A stretch of DNA of 64,000 nt from Verticillium longisporum (Eukaryota > Ascomycota > Sordariomycetes > Glomerellales > Plectosphaerellaceae), in assembly GCA_019188255.1 (NCBI GenBank), contig JAETXT010000001.1, positions 5,704,001 to 5,768,000 on the forward strand, in the 5' to 3' direction. The translations under genes and the position numbers were made by a program. This document shows positions 22,301-32,643 of the stretch, one piece after another. The notes below the pieces were generated by a model. That model made no database searches and was not told the DNA's origin. It saw only the letters and a list, made by a program, of their open reading frames with translations. Position 1 is the first letter of the stretch. Each line of letters opens with the position of its first letter.

Positions 22301-23030
22301 TCACAGTCCCTGCAGCGTCCAAGGCCGCCTGTAGAACAGTGTCGAGGGCGTCTGCTGCTTCGTCGATCTTTGTATGCGAGGACATGTCGGCGGGGAGGAG
22401 CCATGCCGTGTCCGCGACCAGCTGTGAGAACTTGTCGTAGTTTGCCGCGGAAATCTTCGGGCGTGGGTGGTTGGCATCCTCCTGGCCTACGTGGGGGCCG
22501 AGGGGTATTGATGTGATGAGTGTGTAATGGTCGGAGCCCGTATAGCAGTGGTCTGCTATTTGGGTCTTGGCAAAAGGGATGTTGGTGATGGCGAGATCGA
22601 GGACGTTGCCCAGCTCGTGGGTGGGCATGCCCGGGGGGTTGAGAACCATGAGTTGGTGCTTGTTGATCCAGGCGACGATATCTGTGGCCGATTGGTTGGA
22701 TCTGATGCCGGGCTGCCATGACGCATGGTGGGCGTTAAAGTCCCCTGTAATGACAGTGTTTGGCGGAGGGGTCCAGTTTGTAATGGTATTGATGATGGTG
22801 GTGAGCTGATAGTCCCGGTAGATGTTGACGATGTTGACTCCTAGGACCTTGACTCCTATCGTGTCCCGGCAGAGCTGATCGGAGATGGTGAAGGATGCCG
22901 CAGGGGGGAGGTCGGTTCTAACGTATATCAGGGCCCTAGGCCGTGTGTCGAGTCCTGTCCACTCTGACACCGGCGAGAAGCATTTGTACTCGGGGTTCGT
23001 CGCCGTTGTTAAGGAATTATAATCGGCAGG
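19391..23030 (-). mobile_element. LINE copy B, 5'-truncated, nearly full ORF2
   Basis: About 3.6 kb of minus-strand non-LTR retrotransposon. It starts inside the endonuclease domain (5' break near 23030) and ends in a G/T-rich 3' region near 19391-19460. It is a different subfamily from copies A, C, D and E: its RNase H keeps a classical motif set and its 3' sequence does not match theirs. Confidence 0.88.
19465..23020 (-). pseudogene. LINE copy B ORF2: endonuclease (partial), reverse transcriptase, RNase H; one frameshift
   Basis: Two overlapping frames (21039-23020 and 19465-21066) are one protein split by a single-base loss in a G run at about 21170-21174. Order: APE-type endonuclease remnant (VITGDFNAHHASWQPG, GSDHYTLITSIPLG); reverse transcriptase with LVTFDIEGAFDAAL, QCGLPQGSPASPILFLLY and the catalytic FGYADD box; then thumb and RNase H with LLVFTDGSQAPD, AGLRAALSHC, VCLDNTSVIWCLNG and WAPGHVGIPGNELADTMAKK; then a C-terminal Cys/His motif (CTCGKRKSPVHPLDC). 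All catalytic residues are visible, so decay is recent: a truncated start plus one frameshift. Confidence 0.93.
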
Positions 23031-24063
23031 CGAGGTTCTTTGAAGTTACAGAGGTATTGAATATCAAACACAGCTTTGTCAAGGACAGGGACATCCTTGG
23101 GACCATGGCTTCGATAGCCGTCTATGGCGGTCCGACTGCTGCCAGGGGCGGGACCGGGCAAGGCGGAAGGGCCAGGCAGAACGGCCGTTGGTGGGCCAGG
23201 CTCCATGCCTGCTCCTGGTGTTACAACCCGAAGTCCGTGTGCGGGCGAGCGGGCTTAGACGCTCGCCAAAGAAGGCTGCTCGTACGGAGATGTCATGATG
23301 ATGCCCTTCTGCTACGGGCTCTTCTGGGGGGGTTCAAGGCGCGTGCTGGTTGAGGGAACGTGCCGGAATGTCGTTTAACGATGTGGACAACTTCCTCCTA
23401 CGGCGTGGCAGGGCTACGACGTTCGGGGGCGCGGGGGGCGGAGGCTATCCAGGGACCATGTCGTGCAGATCGGAGACGCACAGCAGCCGCCACGCTGGCA
23501 CGGCTACCCGCACTCCCTCCACTAACCCAACCCGCCATATGATGTTCGATCGCGGTGCGCTGTGTCTTCAAGGTCGGTCCGGCCGCTTGTCTTGTGCACG
23601 AAGCTTAACAGGTCTGCTAACACCGGAGTCGGCCCTTCTGTCTTAACAACTTCCATTACGTTCGACAGAGCACGTAGGCTTGTTCTGATCCTTCGCCGGG
23701 AGACGCGCCGATGCCTCATGATGCTCGACTCGCCCGCCTCCCGAGCCCAGAGCCGGATGGATCAGAGGGTGTCCTGTCTCTTCATCGACGTCAGCCAATG
23801 TCAAGTCGGATGGTTTTCTTACGCCAGTATCCCTCGCGCAGCTTGTTGGCTTCGGAAAAGCGTGGGTGATGCGGTGGTCGTTGATCGCGTGGTCCGTTTG
23901 TGGGTCCGAGGGCGCCAGTGAAAAACTTTCACGGCACCACACAACCGCGGGAATCGACTACGCGCGACGCGCCGCACCACACCCGCCGTCCCTACTGACA
24001 CCGGACACCACGAGAAGGTCTGCTGCTTCATCCTACTGCTCTTTCAAGCAGCATCCAGTTTGC
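23031..24063. other. GC-rich stretch without supported gene
   Basis: Several open frames exist on both strands but all have shadow-like composition (Arg/Ser/Gly-rich) and no motif. It may hold an old, unrecognisable element. Confidence 0.3.
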
Positions 24064-24835
24064 TCACCGGAGGCACTGCTTGATCAGTGATCCCTCGATC
24101 GGGGTGTTCACTGATTCGCGTGGCGGGAGAGCATGATACCATGGGCCTGGATGTGATGTGATAGTGGCGTAAGGGGCTTCCTTTTGCCGATGTGGTTGGG
24201 CAAGCTCTGGTTGGTTGAATTGTAGGCTCGGTGAAACTGCTGTCGCAGCCCTGGGTGATACAGCTTTTTCAGCTGGGCTTTGGGATACCTGGGCATCCCC
24301 CGAGCTTCGTTGGTCGTCGTCCCATCGATTTGATCGTTCCCGGGCTCCTTGGAGCTCTGAATCTCCGTCTCCTGTGCTCGAATTCGTCGGATCAGGCATA
24401 TCCTCCCATGACAGCATCGGGACCAGTCGTCGTGATGTCTTCGCATTTGCTGCTCCTGGGAGAGGGATCCCCCGATCTGCCAGATACGCCTTCAGCGCTC
24501 GAGTGATCGTTCCATTGCAGGCGTCGAAGTCGCTCTCCGCCCAGCCCTGGAAATCCTCGATGAAGGCCTCCAGAAGGCGAATTCCTTTGGCGTTTCCGTA
24601 TACGCTCATTGCTTTGATGATCCAGGCGTTCTTGAGCTCTTCAGAAGCTGATTCCGGTGATCCAGGGAACCTTGATTCCGCCCCGTTGACAATGAAGTCA
24701 ATCAAGGCTTTTCCTGACTTTCTGCGTCAGGCGTGTGATTCCGAGTTCCTCTAGGATGCCGTCGAACTCCTGTTCCATCTTTTCGGTGCTCTCGAGCTCT
24801 GCCACGGAACCATTGTCGTGTTCCGAGAAGCTCAT
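24064..24835 (-). pseudogene. frameshifted gag-like or unknown gene
   Basis: A reading frame starts at MSFSEHDNGSVAELE (Met at 24835) and reaches EELGITRLTQ. A shift of one base near 24715-24725 then moves it into the frame KSGKALIDFIVNGAESRF, which continues to 24064 (DFQGWAESDFDACNGTI, LKAYLADRGIPLPGAANAK, WEDMPDPTN). The middle has a helix-rich, SAP-like look and the C-terminus is Ser/Pro/Gln-rich, as in some retroelement gag proteins. A possible LTR lies upstream at 25071-25446. I do not recognise the family firmly, and no protease or polymerase follows. Confidence 0.4.
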
Positions 24836-24901
24836 CTTGCCAGTGTTCTTGGGCTCTTGTCACGGAACAGTTTCGTGTTCCGGGGAGCTCCTGTTGTCAG
24901 T
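24794..24901. repeat. two imperfect ~51-bp direct repeats with CACGGAAC/GTGTTCC dyads
   Basis: Units at about 24794-24844 and 24851-24901 share GCTCT..CACGGAAC, CGTGTTCCG.G..GCTC and TT.CCAGT/TTGTCAGT. Each unit holds a dyad CACGGAAC...GTGTTCC. The first unit overlaps the 5' end of the gag-like frame. Confidence 0.55.
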
Positions 24902-25070
24902 TTGGTGGCTAGCAATATAGCCTAGGTGGTGATCTTGGGCGTGAGAGTCCTGAAGTACTCAAAGCAAACGGTGCTCTTGTGATCCCTTGTAAAGTACGAT
25001 CGATGAGCTCCCGCACAGCAAAGTGCTGCTATGGGGATCGATCCTGACTTCTCCGTTCTAGCTGTTCTGT

Positions 25071-25446
25071 GTTACGGTTGACGCAACACTGATCAGTGTT
25101 GAATGGGCTTCACAGCTCTCGTGAACCCTATCCCTAGCCTTGGCTGTGCCTAAGCGCTCTAGATCGTAGATTCGGTGGTGCATGTTCTTCCTCTTTTTCT
25201 GTCTCCTTCTAAGTGTCCCCTGCGATCAGCAAACCCCTTTTTGTCTGATCACTAGATCACGTGGGTGTAAACCCACGTGATTCACTGCACAGCAGAACCA
25301 ACATCCCTAATCTGGCCCAACATTTCTTTTGTTTTTTTTTCCTCTCTCTTCCTTCGTTCTTCTTTTCCTACAACATCCTTGCCATAACCCCTACCCTGCC
25401 GCCCGAAAACCGGCTGCTAATACCTAGGGAAGGCTGGGTGGTAACA
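25071..25446. repeat. possible LTR upstream of the gag-like remnant
   Basis: TGTTACGG at 25071 and GGTAACA ending at 25446 would give TG...CA ends with a 6-bp inverted terminus (TGTTAC), and the position upstream of a minus-strand gag-like frame is right for a 5' LTR. No 5-bp target duplication is found (TTCTG versus TGATG) and there is no second copy in the window. Confidence 0.25.
25257..25280. promoter_or_regulatory. perfect hairpin with two CACGTG boxes
   Basis: Arms TCACGTGGGT (25257-25266) and ACCCACGTGA (25271-25280) with the loop GTAA. Each arm holds CACGTG, the E-box bound by fungal bHLH regulators. A role is not shown; it may be part of an element end. Confidence 0.5.
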
Positions 25447-25975
25447 TGATGTTTGTCTCAGGTTAAGTTACTAGCCAGCATGTTTCATAACGGCACCGTG
25501 GCTGAAAACAACAAGCTACCAGCTGATTCGAGCCCAACGTCTCGGCAGATCCGACAGCCATCGCGGGGACACCATCAGCAACCATGCTGCCTCAGGCCGG
25601 ACGGGTCCGAGGTGGGCGAATTAAAATATGCTCCCTGCGATTTGGGTTTCCTCTAACGGCTTGTCCGGCGCCGCCCCGACAAGTTGCAGACGCACCCCGC
25701 CCGCTCCGGGGGTCGTCCTGTGTAACCACACCACGACCCTTGAGCGGTTCTGCCACTTGGCTGGTCTTGGAAAATAATTAGAACCCTGCCAAAACAATTA
25801 AATTGCTTATTTATTTAGCCGTATATACCGCTTAGCACTTTGCCCGCGCTGTTTGTCTCTTGGTTCGTCCACAGTCGGTGTCTTCTGGGCGGCTCTCTCG
25901 GCTCCTCTCTCCCCTTTCTCCCTCCTTTGCCACCTCTGGCCACCCACCGCGACCGACGCTGGCACATCCTTCACA

Positions 25976-27586
25976 ATGCAGACGCTCATCCCTCCACATT
26001 TCGTCCTGGAGGAGGTGACCTCGAACGATCTCGTCATTGCCTCTCTGGCATGGGGCTTCACAATTGGCTTTGGATGGTTGACGACCTCGAAGGCGCTCAA
26101 GCAGACGAAGCAGACGTGGAAGCGGCAAAAGAGGCGCACGTTTCGCAACGCCTACATATGGATGATCTGGCTGGAGATCCTCGTTTGCCTCATCTTTGGC
26201 GTTATTTGCTTCTTATACCTCTTGCACTTTATACCCCCGAGCCTTGCGTTCTATTTCACAATTTGTGAGCTTGCTCCCATCATTCAACCCTTTTCCGTTA
26301 CCTTGTATCTCCTTGCGCTGCATTGCATGTTTCTGCATCAACGTATCGTTTTGGGGTGGATGTTAAGGTGAACTACAATCTCTACTAACACATCCTCGCT
26401 CAGTAACCACTTGGGCGCTACAAGTCCAGTTCCTCCTCCAGATCATTGTCAACCGCTGCGCCATCCTCCTATCGGATCCAAAGCATTCGAACCGCATTAA
26501 GATTGGCGTCGCCGTTCTTATCACTGCCGTCAATATCAGCGTTTACAATATCTGGATCCCGGCGCGCCTGCAAATATCGGAGCACTATATCTGGATCAAT
26601 GAGTGGTGGGATCGCGTTGAGAAGGCTATCTATCTCCTCGTCGACGGCACACTCAACATCTACTTTATTCGGATCGTCAAACACAACCTGATCGTGCACG
26701 GCTTAACAAAGTATAAGACCTTGACCCGGTTTAACGAATTCATCGTCTGTTTTTCCTTGAGTATGGATGTCTTAATAATAGCTATGATGAGCTTACCTAA
26801 TACCTTTGTTTACATGGTGAGTACCATTTTCTCTTCTGCGGTGGATTCTAGTGCCTGCAATCCTGTCGGGTGTCTCCGGATGCCTGCGAACGATGAAATC
26901 TAACACGACCAAAGCAATTCCATCCCTTGGCATATATCGTCAAACTTAATATTGAAATGACCATGGCGGACCTCATCGGCAAAATCGCCCGCAACCGCAA
27001 CTGCGGCGTCATCTCCGAAGGAACCTTCAACTCGACCGGTTGCGATTCGACCCTTCGTTCCGCCAATGGCACCGGCAACGGCAATCGCGACAGCAGGGGT
27101 GTGTTTGATTATGAATCTGGTTTCGGAAGGGGAATCACAGCACAGATGGGGGCCACAGGGAAGTCGCGAATGGGCGCCGTATCACTGGCGCTGCACAATT
27201 TCCGGCCGGGCGCGGCTCTGGACGACGAGCCAGGCGGCATTGTGAAGCGGCGTCGGTTAGGCACCGACACCGACAAGTTCGTCACGCGCTCTGTGTCATA
27301 CAACTCGCAAAGCGGCAGCGTGATCGACCCACCAAGAGAAGTGTACCACTATGGCAGCTACGGGATCGGGCTGCGCCGAGGCAACTCTGGCGCTGATTCA
27401 GATCTGGGCGCGGAAAGGAATAATTCTTTCAAGATCGCCAGTGATTCTGGGTCAAACGTCACGAAAAGAAGGGGGTCGGATGCCATAAGCGAACTATTAG
27501 CTGATAGTGGCGAAGGCGGGCCGGAAGGATCGAGAGTTAGATCGCGCCGCAGGAATGAGCCCCTCAACCCGAGCTTAGACGGGTAA
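25976..27586 (+). CDS. multi-pass integral membrane protein of unknown function, 457 aa, 3 exons
   Basis: Model: exons 25976-26264, 26404-26816, 26915-27586; introns of 139 nt (CTACTAAC branch site) and 98 nt (TCTAAC), phases consistent. The N-terminal half is a bundle of hydrophobic segments: LVIASLAWGFTIGFGWL, MIWLEILVCLIFGVICFLYL, a stretch leading into the WALQVQFLLQIIVN helix, IGVAVLITAVNISVYNIWI, a segment around LVDGTLNIYFI, and SLSMDVLIIAMMSLPNTFVY, roughly seven in all. The second half (after IVKLNIEMTMADLIGKIAR) is a long hydrophilic tail rich in Gly, Ser, Arg and Asn. The layout resembles uncharacterised fungal seven-helix proteins (PTH11-like or Slg1-like), but the cysteine-rich CFEM motif is absent and I do not assign a function. 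No frame damage. Confidence 0.82.
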
Positions 27587-28203
27587 ATGGACACCCAGAA
27601 CCGGGAAAGGGAGTCGGACAATCACGGGGTCAGTCGGAATGAGGAAGGGGGTGCCCCCAAACGAACGATGAACCTTAGTTCTGTGTGATGCTGGTGCGCT
27701 AAGTTGCGGGCTGTTTGGGCGTTAGGCTTCTCGTGTGCAAATTTTGGCATGGCATAGAGAGCACTAGGGGCATATTCTATATATTCTAAGGAAAGCAGTA
27801 GCTAAAGAAAGTAGAAATAGCTACATGATAGTTTCAGTTCCGCTTCTCATGATCCATTGATTGTTCATGCCTCGCCGTGATCGCATGGTAATTGCAGGCC
27901 ATGTATCGAAACCTCATCCGGATGGGCCATGCCTCTTCCCGCTGGATGTACTTCATTACTCGACGATGACCGATGCCATTTATTACGGATTAACGCCTGA
28001 CCATAGCATTAGGTTGACGACGGACCGTTACACGCCGCCTATATAGTATATACGACTCGCTGGGTGTATGTGTTGAACATAAGGGTGGTCAGTGCGAAGT
28101 CACGGGTCCTAAGATTACATGTGGATACTTGATATATCTCAGGGGCAGACATACGTTCTGAGATACAACACACCCGAACAGACGATGAACTGATCGGAGA
28201 CCA
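27587..28203. other. intergenic, no gene recognised
   Basis: Region between the membrane-protein gene and the Helitron fragment. No signal recognised. Confidence 0.3.
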
Positions 28204-29574
28204 ATGAACCGAATACCCGTACTGTCTGACAGCTTGAAGCGGTCCACTTTCCGGCGGGTAGCTGGCATACATCGGAGGTTGAACGCCGATCGCATCCGAG
28301 AGGCGCAGCAGGAGATGGTCGAGACGGGGAAGACCACGGATGGGGACATTATCGCACTGATGAGGGAGCTCTCGCTCTTCGGCAGTCGGCACCCCCCGTC
28401 GAACGAAACCCGCCTCACCGTGCGGAAAAAGATCCGGGCCATGATAATCGCGCTCGGGGTAACGGCCATCTGGATTACTGTCAGACGTACGTGCCCTGAT
28501 CAGGGCAACTCGACGTCTTGGAAAGGGTGATCTAATGTCACGAGAAATCTATGTTCGTATTGATGGTGATGTTCTTGTGTTGGTTGCTCCTCTTGTTCAG
28601 GCACCCCGCACTCGATCCCGTCCGGGGTTGATCTTGGCCTATTGCCATAATAGCCAATCAGGATCCTTGGTTGTCTGACAATTACAATCAACCCCAACGA
28701 CATCAACAACCCCGTCAAGCTTAAGCTCGCTGCTTATAGGGGACGAAGCGAAGAAGCCGCCAGAGCGTTGCTCGATTCGCTGAGCACATCCCTGCAGGTG
28801 ACCACCCTTTCGGTGCACGATCCTATCAGCTCAACACTCTTCTTGTTCCCAGAAATATTGCTGTTCTTCGAGCATTATGTCCGTGCCGGAGAGCCATCCG
28901 TCTTTGGGAAGCTGAGCCATTGTTACGCCACGGTAGAGACCAACGACCGTGGGGCCCTCCATCTGCATGGGCTGTTATGGATGGAGGGCAACTTTTCCCT
29001 CCCCGATCTTGTCCGTGACTTGGCCAATCCCGATGAGGAGGAATACCGATCGAAGGTTAAGAATTACGTGGACACCGTGTTCACTGAGACCCTGAACGAG
29101 ACGCTGGCGAAGGAGGCGGTACAGTGCGGCAAGAAGACAACCGCGGTAGAGCCGGAGCTGATGCATGACGCGGAGCGGCTGTTGAGGGACTTTGAGGGCG
29201 AGGCCAACTTTGTTGCGTCTCGATGCCAGGTCCACCATCACAGCGCTACGTGTGTGAAGTATTCTATCAAGGAGGTTCTGAAAGGAGGCGGATCGAAGTG
29301 CAAATCGCAGCTGTGCCGGTTCAGGGCCCCTTGGAGGCTTGTGCCGGAGACCGGCTTTACGGAGGATGGCTTGCTCGAAGTGAGGAGAGACCACCAGGTG
29401 GTCAACCGATATAACCACATCATGGCGATCGGACTGCGGCACAACGTCGATGTGTCGATGATCCTGACACTGAAGAAAGGACTGGCGCTCATGCACTACA
29501 TCCGCAACTACGCCACCAAGCTCAACGCACCCATGTGGAAGCGGCTGGCAAAAGACTTTGGGATAGCCAGCTTG
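28204..29574 (+). pseudogene. Helitron Rep/helicase N-terminal (Helitron_like_N) fragment, split by a solo LTR
   Basis: Rolling-circle transposon protein piece. Part 1 (28204-28478) reads LNADRIREAQQEMVETGK, IIALMRELSLFGSRHPPSNE and KKIRAMIIALGVTAIWIT. A 202-bp solo LTR follows, then the frame resumes with NPNDINNPVKLKLAAYRGR. Later come LLFFEHYVRAGEPSVFGKLS, HCYATVETNDRGALHLHGLL (the HUH-type His motif HLHG region of the Helitron N domain), VHHHSATCVKYS and NRYNHIMAIGLRHNVDVSMI. It stops near LAKDFGIA where sequence of another origin begins. The Rep catalytic tyrosines and the PIF1-type helicase are absent, so it cannot be autonomous. Confidence 0.87.
28479..28680 (+). mobile_element. solo LTR, family 1, copy 2 (202 bp), inside the Helitron gene
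   Basis: TGTCAGAC...GTCTGACA ends with the perfect 5-bp duplication ATTAC at 28474-28478 and 28681-28685. Removing the LTR and one ATTAC restores the reading frame across the junction (IWIT to NPND), which proves the insertion came after the Helitron. Confidence 0.92.
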
Positions 29575-29740
29575 TCTTGGGCCCCGGGCCCTTCGCCCGC
29601 GTGCTCGATATAGGAACAGGCACGGGCATATTGGCAATCGAGTACGGTCAGTTTTTCCGAGCTCTACCATTCAGTTGCAGACTGATCTTCAGGCAAGCGG
29701 ACGCGTACCCGAGCCCTTTGACCGAAGTACGAAGCCTGCG
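29575..29740 (+). pseudogene. fragment of a class I SAM methyltransferase gene with its intron, joined to the Helitron end
   Basis: In a frame different from the Helitron, the sequence reads PGPFARVLDIGTGTGILAIE, the SAM-binding motif I typical of fungal LaeA-like methyltransferases. A GT...AG intron (29647-29697, 51 nt) follows, and splicing continues with YADAYPSPL, as expected in the family (EFADEYPSA). Then homology ends. Because the intron is kept, the piece came from genomic DNA and not from a processed transcript. Gene-fragment capture by a Helitron is the natural reading; simple juxtaposition is the alternative. Confidence 0.6.
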
Positions 29741-29804
29741 CGAAGCTCGCTGTAGAGGAGCCTGCTTTTGCGATGATTACAGATTAACGATGTCTAACGT
29801 AGTA

Positions 29805-32005
29805 CCATACCCCACCACCCTTTCGACACCCCCACCCTTTCGTCAGGCAAAAAGAAAATTCCACCACCAAAACTCACCACTTTCATTTATACACAGCGTG
29901 ACCAGAATAACAGTTATTTGAAAGCGGTTGCTTCTATCAAGTATAGAATTGATTGGAATTTTTGTTCCAAGTCTCATGCAGTTGAGTGGGGCACGCGTTA
30001 TATGTGGGTCGTTGTGAAGGAATCTCGCTACTTCAGTCCCCGATTTCCTCACCGCTCTTCCCAGCATTATTCCTGCTATACTCTCACAACGAGATTGAAA
30101 TGCCTCGTTGGAAATATACGGAAGACGAAATGGCCAAGGCCATATTGGATGTCACCGATAATGGCTTTGCACCCTCTCAGGCGGCTCAGCGATCGGGAGT
30201 GCCTCGAACCACTCTAATCGACAGACTTAACGGCCAGACAGCCGTAAAAGAGCAAATACAGCCTAGTAAACGGTTGTCCAAGAATCAAGAAGACAAATTG
30301 GCTTTCTGGATTCTTCGTCAGGAGTCTCTGGGATATGCTCCGTCCCATAGTCAGATTCGCGCTTGCGTCATGGGCTTGCTAAGACGACAAGGCGACCAAC
30401 CGGAATTAGGACGCAACTAGGTAACCAGATTCATTGAGCGTCGCCCAGACCTTAAGACTAAGATGGGTCGACGTCAAGAAGCCAATAGATTTGACTCCTT
30501 CACGCCTAAAGCGGTCTATTGGTACTTCGATACCAGGGAGGGCCAATACGGCTGGATTCGGCCTGAGAACACTGTCAACGTTGACGAAGGAGGTATCATG
30601 ATTGGTTTTGGCAAGCCTCTATTTCTATTTTCTCTGTAGTTTTGAAATTTAACTGACTGGGCTCTCTTCGTTAGGGTTGGATAGCCTGGTGTCGGAAGCG
30701 CGAACCCGAAGCGCAAGGCTCTTCTCAAGGGACCTCAAACTCGACATTGGACCTCGTTCATCGAAGCTATCACTGCTGACGGCCGCGCCTTAACTCCTGG
30801 CATAATTTTCAAAGGGAAAGAACTCCAAAAACAGTGGTTCCTTGATGAATTCAAGAGGGTAGCCGACTGGCATTGCATAACTTCACCTAACGGGTGGACT
30901 GACGAGCACATTGGTATCGAATGGCTTAAAAGGGTCTATTTGCCTCAGACCAAGCCTGTCGACGATTCTCATGCCCGATTGATCATTCTAGACGGCCATG
31001 GGAGTCATGCAACTGTATGCTATTTCTCTATTTCGTTAAGGATTGCTGTTAACCGAGGGAAGGACGAATGGATGGCTACCTGCTTTTTGAACAACGTTTA
31101 CTGTTGCTATCTTCCAGCACACTGCTCTCACGGGCTCCAGCCATTAGACAATGGAGTATTCAACGCCTCCAAGGTTGCATATCGACGAGAGTTGGAAAAG
31201 TTCGCTTCCCTGACTGATTCTGCTCCGATGGACAAGGTCAATCTCATCAGAGCCTACGCAAAGGCTCGAGAAGTGGGAATGACGAAGAAGAATATACTGT
31301 CCGGCTGGAGAGTTACTGGTAACTGGCCAATTTCACGATCCAAAGCCCTGAGGCACCCAGAAATCCAAGAGGATAGGCCAAATGACAGCCCAAGGAGGAC
31401 TCCAGAGCGGGCGCCGTATTTTGGGTCGGACGATACCCCCCAAACCAACCGCCAAATTCGGAACCTTGGGCTAAACAAAACACCAAAGACACGGAGACGA
31501 TACAACGTGATAGCCGAAGGGTTCGAGACTCAACAACAGACGTTAACGGCGCATACCATGAAGATTGCTAACCTGGAGGAGGAACTGGCCCGTCTGAAGA
31601 GAGGGAAGAAGAGGAAGGCTCTTCCGAATCCCAATAAACGCTTCATGACTATTGGCGAGGCTCTAGCCGCTGGAGAATCGATTCCAGAAAAGCGGAGCGA
31701 AAAGAAGGGTGTTGTGGCGAAGTGTGGCCCTTCGGGGGAGTCAGTGTCGGAATCGGAGGCGGCTTCGGTAATTGAAGTCAGAGAGGAAATCGTACCACCT
31801 CAGCGCACCACTCGGTCAGGGAGGTTGGTAAAAAAGCCTAAAAATCAATAGATACATCAATCTTTAGTTTTAAACCAGGCAGCCATTTGCAAATAACTTT
31901 TATTCTGGTCAAGCTGTGTATAAATGAAAGTGGTGAGTTTTGGTGGTGGAATTTTCTTTTTGCCTGACGAAAGGGTGGGGGTGTCGAAAGGGTGGTGGGG
32001 TATGG
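29805..32005 (+). mobile_element. second pogo-type transposon (2.2 kb) with ~98-bp inverted ends and TA duplication
   Basis: The left end (29805 onward, CCATACCCCACCACCC) matches the reverse complement of the right end (to 32005) over roughly 98 bp with very few differences. TA flanks both sides (29803-29804, 32006-32007). The transposase inside is broken. The family is unrelated at DNA level to the element at 13243. Confidence 0.88.
30100..31851 (+). pseudogene. pogo/CENP-B DDE transposase, inactivated by a stop and a frameshift
   Basis: Starts MPRWKYTEDEMAKAILD with the helix-turn-helix NGFAPSQAAQRSGVPRTTLI. An in-frame TAG at 30418-30420 replaces what should be a Trp before VTRFIERRPDLKTK. 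The first catalytic Asp lies in NTVNVDEGGIMIG. Next is an AT-rich intron-like stretch (about 30605-30674), then a one-base shift around 30690-30700 before GSANPKRKALLKGPQTRHW. The second Asp is in ARLIILDGHGSHAT, directly followed by a likely intron (about 31015-31062). The third Asp is in CSHGLQPLDNGVFNASK. The C-terminus has a coiled coil (MKIANLEEELARLKRGKKRK) and a basic end. TGG to TAG is the kind of change RIP (C:G to T:A) gives. Confidence 0.85.
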
Positions 32006-32007
32006 TA

Positions 32008-32643
32008 ACGATAGCAGAAAGTTAGAGCCGCATAGCGGACTAGTCGTCTGGTATAGGGTGAGCCGTCTGCTAAGCTCGGGTGTCGGTAGGTCTAAGCCGG
32101 CCGGGGCCGCTCTCGTCTGCCCGCTCGTGTGGTTGTCTTCACTACAAAGAGCTCCGGACCGGAGGTGGGAGTTGTGTCGTCTTTAGCGGTCCAAATTCCG
32201 TCATATAAAGCCACGTCCAAACAGACTCATTAGTAGGCGGCCTATCGTTGTAACAGCAGGGATGCCGGGGCTGCGGGGCACGGATATGGTACGGAGATGA
32301 CGAGAGAAAACATCTGAAGAGGTCTTGCTCTGAGTAAGTTCGGATTATGAGGGGAGTAAATGATCCGAGCAGATGAGGCCATCATAGGGGGTCAAATATG
32401 TCAGCGAGTTCTCAAGCACCATATCATTCATCATGCAACAAGACAAATTTATTGATTATCTACGAAATAGAATAAAAATCTCCCCCGTCCTCGAGAGAGG
32501 AACAGTAAGCAGTTGTGTATGTGTAGACTGCTGCCCCGAGGAGATTCATGGAACCTCAAGATCCGTGCCGACAAACAGAAACACAACGACCTCGAGGCAC
32601 TAAGTGATCGACCATTGGAGACGACAGTGACTGGTGGGTAGGA
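32008..32643. other. intergenic, no gene recognised
   Basis: Sequence between the pogo element and the 3' end of a secreted-protein gene. No supported feature. Confidence 0.3.

Noticed and set aside
23031..24063. Frames of 100-136 codons between LINE B and the gag-like gene
   Set aside because: All have shadow-like composition and no recognisable motif on either strand.
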